Shown: positions 56,270 to 64,000 of the stretch, piece after piece
Position numbering within the stretch: the stretch's first letter is position 1
How the letters are laid out: every line of letters starts with the position of its first letter
DNA from: Orobanche coerulescens
Taxonomy: Eukaryota > Streptophyta > Magnoliopsida > Lamiales > Orobanchaceae
Length of the DNA: 64,000 nucleotides
Direction: 5' to 3'
Assembly: GCA_033398695.1 (NCBI GenBank)
Contig: CM065804.1
Span: forward strand, 40,687,501-40,751,500
Made by a program: the position numbers and the translations under genes
Notes under the pieces: generated by a model
The model's input: only the letters and a program-made list of their open reading frames with translations
What the model was told of the DNA's origin: nothing
Databases searched by the model: none

Positions 56270-56980
56270 CTAGATGTTCTCCGGTGCGATGCACCGCATA
56301 AAATATTCTTTTATTAGAAAATAATTTCTCGATCTCTAAATTTATTTTTGATGATCTTCAACATAAATATCATATTAGCATGAGTGTATTATGGGATGTA
56401 ATATAATTTAAGAAAGAGTCTACATTAAGCGGAGTGTTAAGTCAATTAGTATCCATTACATGAACAAATTTCCTGGACATACCGAAAAAAAATAGGAACA
56501 AATTTTAGAGACGAAAGTAATATGTGATTAAGTCTTAATATATGTGTGTGTGCAGTGTATGTTTTATTATTTTTAGTTATTATAATTAAATAAATATCAT
56601 AATTTATTTTTTATGTAAGCAATAAATGAGTTAATATATTTTTGTTTTGCATCAATTAATTTCTTGAAAATAAATATTCATAGTTTTTATAATATATTTT
56701 TTTGTGAAACAAAAATTAATTTGATATATTTTTAATAAAAATAAACTTGATTTAAAAAATTATAAACATTTAAAATTTTAAGCTAAAAAAATAAAGGAAG
56801 GATTTTTTTTATTAGTAGATGAGTGTAAGTTGTGGAATAAAACTCCCACAATACATATCTAGAATTTTTTTTTTAAGAAATTTAAGGATACATCTCTATA
56901 TATAAACTATATTTTAAAATAAAAAATCAAAAACTTAGAGAGTGACATGTGTCACAACTCTCTTTTAATAGAAGTATAGA
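56270..56980 (-). mobile_element. Non-autonomous Helitron (711 bp)
   Basis: On the minus strand it begins TCTATACTTCTATTAAAAGAG at 56980 (TC 5' end). It ends with hairpin CGGTGC-ATC-GCACCG, eight to ten bases, then CTAG at 56273-56270. It is flanked by A on the 5' side and T on the 3' side, the canonical A^T Helitron target, with no duplication. No Rep/helicase is present, and the interior is AT-rich. Confidence 0.8.
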
Positions 56981-57384
56981 TATTTGCAGATAATATTCCT
57001 TGGATGTCACAAAAACCATTTTGTGACATGTTCTGGACATGAAGTAGGAGTGTGTTTTGTTCCTAACAAGTATGGCAGAGTTCACGCTAGAGAATAAGAG
57101 TGTGCGATAGTGAATGTTCATGGAGATGGGTAAAAGGCTGATGAAAAAGGGCCAATCATGTATTTGAATAATGTACAATGCAAACAAGTTGGAATGCCTA
57201 TATCAATGGGAACACTTCAACGGGGACTCACCATAAAGTTCAAATACAACCTTGTGGATCCAGTGGTTACCATGAAGTTCTGTGAGTAGTGGAAAGGACC
57301 AGGTGTTGAAATGCCCAATTTTGACGTGTGAGATTCCATGCCATTTCAAGAGAAAATGAAGTTTACTAATTGTAGGTCACAGTC
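56981..57384. other. Spacer without a supported gene
   Basis: A plus-strand stretch reads GPIMYLNNVQCKQVGMPISM with stops on both sides; I do not recognise it. No element ends were seen. Confidence 0.35.
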
Positions 57385-57995
57385 TACTAGCTTACATATT
57401 AGAAGGCAGGGGGTGAATAAGATGTATTCATTTTCAAAGTTTGATTTATGTAGCGGAAGTGTTAGGCTAAGTTGTTGTAGGTACAACAACTAGACAGTCT
57501 CCTCTAGCTTGGTGCTTATAGGGTTTTTGGGGTAAGTATACTATAAATGACAGACGGTATGAAAATAATAAGTGTAGGAAATGATAACACACCATTTTAA
57601 TGTGGTTCTAGGTAAACCCTTCTACGTCCACAGATCCTCCACACATGAGTAAAAAGTTTATTAAAATTAGGACATACACAATTGTATGATTTTAACTAAA
57701 CAGGTCGATGTATCATTCACACAGATCGATACAGCCGACTGTAGCTTGAGCCGTTCACACAGATTAGCTATAAGCTTCTTCGAATTTCTTCTTCTCATAC
57801 AAACTGAAGCTTCGTGCTTGAACTCTGTTCTTCCCACACAGGCCCAAATAGTTCAACTTAGTCCACACAGGGCTAATTGGTCTCAACAGTAAGGTTTAAC
57901 GTTACACGAGTTGGAACAACAGCTGTAGGCTTTGTAATTCTTCACTGTAGATTTGTTGTTCTCTGTTGAGGACTTATATTTCTTCACTCAAGATA
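57385..57995 (-). repeat. Sirevirus-like LTR fragment (minus)
   Basis: Aligns with 8880-9420, the LTR 3' portion (AGAAGG-x-GGGGGTGAATAAGATGTA at the left, through GTTCTTCCCACACAGG and GTTGTTCTCTGTTGAGGACTTA). It breaks off at about 57995 against a TTCG-rich element. Confidence 0.6.
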
Positions 57996-58009
57996 GTTTT
58001 TTTTATATT

Positions 58010-58216
58010 TTAGAACACAAACGAACAAACGAACGATCAAAATGAACCGAACAATCGAACGCTAACGAACGAACACGAAATGTGTGAAATTTTAACGAAC
58101 CGAACACGAACAAGTGGTTTGAAATTTTATCGAACACGAACCGAACGAACCGAATCCTTAACGAACGAATGTTCGTTAAATTCACCGTTCGGTTCGTTCA
58201 GTTCGAAATACACCCC
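58010..58216 (-). mobile_element. TTCG-rich hAT-like MITE fragment
   Basis: The minus strand starts CTAGGGGTGTATTTCGAACTG and is filled with GTTCG/CGAAC-type repeats. TAGGGGTG ends are typical of hAT MITEs. The other end is not seen. Confidence 0.4.
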
Positions 58217-58254
58217 TAGCTTCACCTGTAGAGAAAGTTCTCTGTTCTCATAAA

Positions 58255-61242
58255 TCAAAGGTTGCCATTCTGCCACCAAGCTCTTATTGCAAACAGCGGA
58301 CCACACAACCTCATAAACCTATTAGATGCAATGCTCAATATCAATGGTATGCTCCCCAAGCATACTAACAACATCGCCAGCAGAGAAGAAGGAAGGTTGT
58401 ACCCAAGAATTATCAACATCATGAGCATCGATACTATCAACACTACGTTGCTCCTCAATACTAGGTACAAGAACCCATATATCTTTCTCGTAAGCAAGCT
58501 TCTGCGTATTTGTACCAACAGCAGGTCTGGGAATCTAACTAGAAACCCAGAAGGCAATTTAGAAGGCAGAGAAATATAGTTACTCCTCCCCGACAACAAC
58601 TGTAATGGGACCAAACTTCTCAATTTTAGATGCATAATAACAATGCTTACAGTGATTACGTGCCTAACCGCACGTAAATCTCACAAAAAAGGACCTAACA
58701 CAACCTACAACAAACCCATTACTGTGAGGCAAATTTGGGTACCTAAAGGCACTAATAATCAAGGACTAAAAGATTAAAGGGGGTCTAATTCTACTTATTA
58801 CTTGATTAAGGGATATCATGGAGAAGCGCATTATTTCAATAATGGATGTTCTCACCACATGACAAGAGATATCACCAAGGCTAACAGATTATGTAGAAGG
58901 TCGTGGTCCAAAGGTGCGATTTGGTGACAAATAAAAAGGAAGAACAATAGGGAAATGAACCCTGCTTGTAGGAAAATTCAAAGTCACTGATGTAGTCTAT
59001 GTAGAAGGACTACAATACAATATTCTTAGTGTTAGCCAGTTCAGTGACTAACAGTTCTCGGCCAAATTCTATGAAGATCTCTATAGGGTGAAGGACAGAA
59101 AGACCAAAAAAACTGTTATCACAGGAAGCGAGTCAGGTAACATGTACATTGTTGACTGAAAACCTACTAGTGCTCTAATTCCTTGATTTGTTGCCAAAGG
59201 CACTGCAGATTAAAGCTGCCTATGGCACAAAAGAATTTCTCACATCAACTTCAAGACCATCAACAAATAGGCCAGACAGGGAATGGTCATAGGCTTGCCC
59301 GATGTTTCATTTCATAAGAACAACGTCTGTGGATCCTGTCAGAAAGGCAAGCAAGTCAAGACATCAATGAAGATAAAATCATATCTCTCAACCCACGGGG
59401 TCCTGGACTTACTCCATATGGATCTTTATAGACCTATATATACTGTCAGCCTCGGAGGTAAGAAATATTGTCTTGTTATCTTTGATGATTTCTCTAGGTA
59501 TTCATGGACTATATTCCCGAGAAAGAAGAAAGAGACAACAACAAAGGTGCCGGAACACCTCAAAAAGCTTCAAAATGAAAAAGGGCTGAGCATAGTATCC
59601 ATTCGGTCTGATAGAGGCACAAAATTCACAAACCGCTTCATAGAGCAGTACTGTGTGGATAATCACATACAATTATGAATACTCAGCAGCTCGAACTCCT
59701 CAGCAAAATGGTATTGCTGAGTGAAAGAACAAGAGGCTGAAGGAGGCAACAAGAACAATGATAGCTGCAAGCAAGTTGCTACAACATTTATGGGGAGAAG
59801 CAACAAATAAAACGTGCTATATACAAAACCACTGTATCATCAACAAACACCACAACAAAACCACATATGAGGTATGGAATAATAAAATCATATGGTTGTG
59901 TATTTTCACATATTTGGCTGTAGGTGTTACGTTCTTAATAATGGGAAGGATCATCTCATGACCTTTGATGAGAAATCCGATGAGGGTATATTTGTTGGAT
60001 ACTCCTCTGTCAGCAAGGCATTAAAGATTTTCAACAAAAGGAATAAATAACCTAACCAAGCCGTCAAAACTTTATCTCTTGAGAAAATCCCATAGCCTCA
60101 GGAAGACCTTGCTGTCAGTCTAGAAATTAATCTCGTTGCTGTAAGAACATAGGAAGTAGTTTAAGCTGATGTTTTGGAAGCTGTAGTTGAACCTACAGTC
60201 CAACAGGACACATCAAGGTATGTTGAATTAGAACCTGACAGAAGGTGGTTAAGAGATCACCCGCAGGAATTAATAATTGGCGATATTGATGCTGATGTCT
60301 CTACCAGAAAAAGAATCGAGAATACACAGGGAACTATAATCTGTGCACTAGATAAAATAGAATCTGGAGCTGAACAGTCCCCATTTTCTATGTGGAAGTC
60401 CAAAGCTAAACTTAGGAGACTTGCCATGTTCAAACTAGTTGTATTCTTAGCACAGTCTGAACCCGTCTAGACCAATGAACCTCTCAATAAATCTTACTGG
60501 ATATCATCTTTGGAAGAAGAGCTTAATGGTTTCAAAAGGAACAATGTTTGTACCTAGTTCCCAGACCAACCTATCAAGCTGTAATAGGAACCAAATGGGT
60601 ACTTCGAAACAAGAAAGACGAGAATGGCCTTGTTATAAGAAACAACTCCAGACTAGCTGTTCAAGGCTACAAACAGGAAGAAGGCATAGACTATGATGAA
60701 ACATTTGCCCCTGTAGCCAGGCTAGAAGCCATTCGGATATTCCTAGCTTTTGCAGCTCATAAGAACTTTATCGTATATTAAATGGACGTTAAGAATGCAT
60801 TTCTTAGTGGAGACCTACCTGAAGAAGTGTATGTTGAACCACCTCTAGGGTTTGCCAACACGGAAGAAGGAGATCTTGTATACAGGCTAAGGAAAGTATT
60901 GTATGGTCTTATGTAAGCACCCAGGGCATGGTATGAAACCTTATCGCTATATCTTATCAATAGTGAATTTGAGAAAGGTGTTGATAAAACCCTCTTCAAA
61001 ATTCAGGAAGGTGATGATCTCCTTATGGTACAAATTTATCTGGATGATATTATTTTTGGTTCAACTAACCTTGATATGTGTAAGAAATTCTCTCATATCA
61101 TGCAAAGTAAATTTGAAATTAGTATGATGGGCTTAGGGTTGCAATTTAAACAACTACCATAGGTGTATTCATCAACCAGGAGAAATACCGCAAGGAACTG
61201 CTCAATAAATTCGGGATGAATACTTCAAAGTCATCATCAACC
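58255..61242 (+). pseudogene. pol: copia pol (Sirevirus/Tork-like) remnant
   Basis: Islands in order: the protease-side IWVPKGTNNQG and NNGCSHHMTRD (about 58740-58870; the usual DSGCSRHMTGD active site is mutated, Asp to Asn); LYNILSVSQF; the integrase zinc region CLWHKRISHINFKTI and CGSCQKGKQ (59215-59360); the integrase core with HMDLY, FDDFSRYSW and IRSDRGTKF (59410-59640); NGIAE followed by a stop (59723); then PQELIIGDIDADVSTRKRIE (60270-60330) and RT with [43 protein letters not shown] and YLDD (about 61037-61048, YVDD in active copies). It ends at the LTR at 61243, before RNase H. Many stops and shifts. The 58255-58740 part is an unrecognised gag-side stretch. Confidence 0.75.
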
Positions 61243-63208
61243 TGTTGGGATTCGGTGCCTAAAACGAAGGCCCAGCGGAAGCGGTAAAACGAAAATTAAT
61301 TCGATCCGAATCCCTACGAGGATCGATCGAGCTACGTATATACGAATATATAAACGAAAAGCAAGAGTCGTAAGAAACTAACCCTCGAAGTCCGTTGATT
61401 AAATGGAAACCTTCTCTTGAGCTATTCCCCAAGCTTTAGTTGATCTCTACGTATCCGATCCGCTCCAAGCCCTTGAACGATCCAACGCCGAAAACACCGC
61501 GTCTCTACTTGCCACGCCACGGAAAAGCGACCTAATAACAACACTTGATTAACCTCTAAGGTTACGGCTAGAATAAAATGATGAAGCTTTTATTATTACA
61601 CTCTAAGTGTATAATATATCTCTCAATAATTTTCTCTCAATTTTTCTCCAAGAAAATGAAGAGGAAGTGAATGAAGAAGATGAAGATGAGTGTTAAACTC
61701 AAAGTCTATCTATCTCTCTCTATTCTCACGTTCAAAACTTGTACAATACAAGTGAGGAGAGTCTTCATTTTATTCCCCATAAAATCCTCCCAAATCAAGA
61801 CCAAATAATTAAAATGAATTAATTAAGAGATCTTGTTCCCTTGATTATTCAAGTCATCCACCAACTAAGGTGGAGACTATGACCAAAGGAAAGAGGAGGG
61901 AAATTGGAATGACCATCTAGAAGGAGCCGGATGAGTTCGGTTCGTTTGACTCCCGTGAGTCCAAACAGATAAACTCCTATTCCGCTCCGATATATTGTGT
62001 CGCTTAATTAATCCAATTAATTAAACATATCAAATACAAAATAACATAATTAATTTCTCCAAGAAATAATTATATTTATGAATTAAATTAATCACCCAAG
62101 AATTTATTTAATTCATTAGCCGTAAATCAATTTATCTAATAAATCGATTTAGACATCCAATGTCCCAATTAGATATCCAATATCTAATATTCATAATGAG
62201 AGAGTTAGCTTTATTTATTCCGTCAATCCTATCAAGGCGACTCGGTAGGTCCGTCTCGAAAGAATGGGAGGAACCAAAGAGTAGTAGCACCACCTAGCCA
62301 CTGCGGCCTACACTGCACCCAACCGAGAACGAATGATTGGGATCATTCAAGAACCATTCTGTCGTGAATACCAAGATAATGTATAAACCCTTCTTTCAAA
62401 TGTCCCGATCAAGTTATAAGGTCACGATCACCAAACCCTATATGTACTTGACGCTATGCATGCGTTAATGCAAATCAAGATCATCGAGCTCTCATGTATC
62501 TAATACAACTAGCTCCAATGCTTTGCCAAAGACTTCGATCTCATCCGCCAATAACCGCATAGGACATATAACCCGCTCACTAACGGAGAAAGAATTCTAT
62601 CTTGGTATTCGTAGGACTGCTACTTGCCCGTTAAGATGCACGTCGAGGTTGACCCCGCCTTCCGGCCACGGTGGTCGAACTACTCTAATGAAAATCTTGA
62701 CGTCACAATCACATCCCTACTAAATCCTCAAGTCGAAGGTTCACGAATACCTATCACAACCTTTCGATTCCGTCATTGATGATCCCGTGAGTGAAATCCG
62801 GTGACGAATCAAGGGTGAGTCGGTTCGAGTATACTAATGCAATTAGCATACCTATAACGTGTGCTCCCACTAACCATTAGTGTTCGACAGCACTCTCCAT
62901 GTCAAAGAACACGTCATACAAGTCTTCACATAAACTTAACGCCTACCAAGTTTCATCGACTTGCGAACGATTAAGTATTTGAGCTATAACCTTTCAAGTG
63001 CCGACCCCCTTATCCAATAAGGAGTGGAACGTTTTGCTCTCATATACACGGACTAGTTTCTATATGTATATTTACGAGTTAGGAATGCCAGTAACTACCA
63101 GTAAATAAAGAAACATTCATTTGCCTTATATAAATGGTTTACATAATAACAAGTACAATGCCCTCACTCAACATCCTCTGAGTGGCATTCGAGGGCATAC
63201 TCCTAACA
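61243..63208 (-). repeat. 3' LTR of a copia element (minus), same family as 37706-39591
   Basis: 1966 bp; on the minus strand it starts TGTTAGGAGTATGCCCTCG and ends GGCACCGAATCCCAACA. Followed (minus, upstream) by the PPT GTGCAAGTGGGAGAT and the pol end. The element inserted in copia RT sequence (61242). Confidence 0.8.
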
Positions 63209-64000
63209 ATCTCCCACTTGCACTCAATGCCACACACTATGGTATCTAATACCCATGTTCTCCAGATGACGCTCCAAGCTAGTCCGAGAAAGTGGCTTGT
63301 CGGTGGATCGGCGACGTTGTCGGCCGAGTCTACTCAGGCGACAATGTATCCCTTGCGAACAAATTCTCTTACGAGATGATACTTCCGCTCAATATGTTTG
63401 GTCTTTGTTGTGAAACCTCGGCTCCTTGGCTCGCGCTACACTCCGTCGTTGTCGCAGCATGAACAAAAATGAAGACATGGTATCACTTGAAGTTCCCCGA
63501 AACTTCTTAATCCGAACCCTTCCTTGGAAGCCTCCGAGGCCGCTTGATACTCACTGACAGTGGAATCGCGATCGCGCTTTGCTTGGCACTACGCCAAGAT
63601 ACTGCTCCTCCATTAAGAGTAAATATGTAGCCAGAAGTGGACATCGAGTCGTCCTTCAGTCCTTGGAAGTCCGAATCAATGAATCCCACCACATCCAATT
63701 CTCCACCGCCATACATCAGAACCATATCTCTAGTCCTTCTTAAGTACTTGAGAACGTTCTTTCTGGCGATCAATGTTCCCTACCTGGGTTTGCCTGAAAC
63801 CTACTCACCACGCTTACAGCATGCGCGATGTCAGGTCTTGTACACAACATGGCATACATAAGGCTACCCACGGCCGAAGCATATGGTATATTACTCATTT
63901 CCTTTCGTTGTTCCTGGACACATCTTCAAGGTGAGTTTTATTCCATGTCGCATCGGTAGGAACCCTCTTTTAGAATCATCCATCTTAAATCGCTTTAAGA
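63209..64000 (-). pseudogene. pol: copia RT C-terminus and RNase H (minus), running off the window
   Basis: Minus strand: the right edge encodes FKMDDSKRGFLPMRHGIKLT, then KNVLKYLRRTRDMVLMYGGG, FIDSDFQG (RNase H first Asp, about 63690) and STSGYIFTLNGGAVSWRSAK. Shifted frames give the last RNase H segments and a stop just before the PPT. RNase H removes the RNA strand during reverse transcription. It closely matches 36860-37690, the other member of this family. Frame changes at about 63575, 63790 and 63870 disable it. Confidence 0.8.

Noticed and set aside
58255..58635. 126-codon minus frame
   Set aside because: Opposite strand of the copia gag/pol region that is coding on plus; no conserved motif.

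Overview
The window is nuclear DNA of a flowering plant, most likely a eudicot. The evidence is a dense nest of plant-type LTR retrotransposons (Ty1/copia and Ty3/gypsy), a Pack-MULE carrying a piece of an EXO70 exocyst gene, a Harbinger-like MITE, a Helitron, and low-GC spacer DNA. I cannot name the species. I found no intact host gene, rRNA, CRISPR array or operon. Every protein-coding trace is transposon-derived, captured or broken.

Layout. 1-471: 5' end of a minus-strand LTR retrotransposon. 489-1400: Pack-MULE with a 9-bp target duplication. 1401-5900: spacer, a broken reverse-transcriptase-related gene (about 2735-4277) and gypsy-like non-coding DNA. 5908-8492: 3' end of a plus-strand Sirevirus-like copia element (ORF3, PPT, shrunken LTR), apparently inserted in the gag of an opposite-strand relative whose 5' LTR is 8866-9983. 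9984-24347: a minus-strand copia element split by two gypsy-type insertions with exact 5-bp target duplications, a solo LTR (10275-12718) and a complete element without gag/pol (14312-23208). 24348-27832: another Sirevirus-like 3' end (minus). 27833-34722: a second member of the gag/pol-less family (plus). 34723-39591: copia pol plus 3' LTR, cutting an antisense ORF of a Tat-like gypsy element whose 3' LTR is 40741-41813. 43888-50972: a Harbinger-like MITE split by a copia element with about 170-bp LTRs (44045-50829). 51829-55940: tandem repeats and a decayed gene with plant-mobile-domain-like and Ulp1-like pieces. 56270-56980: non-autonomous Helitron. 57385-61242: Sirevirus-like LTR and copia pol fragments. 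61243-64000: a copia element (minus) of the 37706-39591 LTR family, running off the window.

The most interesting system is the gag/pol-less LTR family (10275-12718, 14312-23208, 27833-34722). Its members share a long non-coding internal domain, a Met-tRNA primer site, a PPT-side palindrome, a hypervariable GC-rich palindromic block just upstream of the TATA box, tandem repeats inside the LTR, and stem-loops whose paired bases change together between copies. This looks like a parasite that keeps cis-acting RNA/DNA signals and relies on proteins from an autonomous gypsy (chromovirus, Tekay/Del-like) partner. The partner assignment is inference.

The Pack-MULE is the second highlight: the captured EXO70 piece is framed by a second, inner inverted repeat that copies the inner end of the TIR. 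Order of events from nesting: minus copia element first, then Sirevirus-like and gypsy-type insertions. Near-identity of the two LTRs of 14312-23208 outside the GC block suggests it is among the younger insertions.
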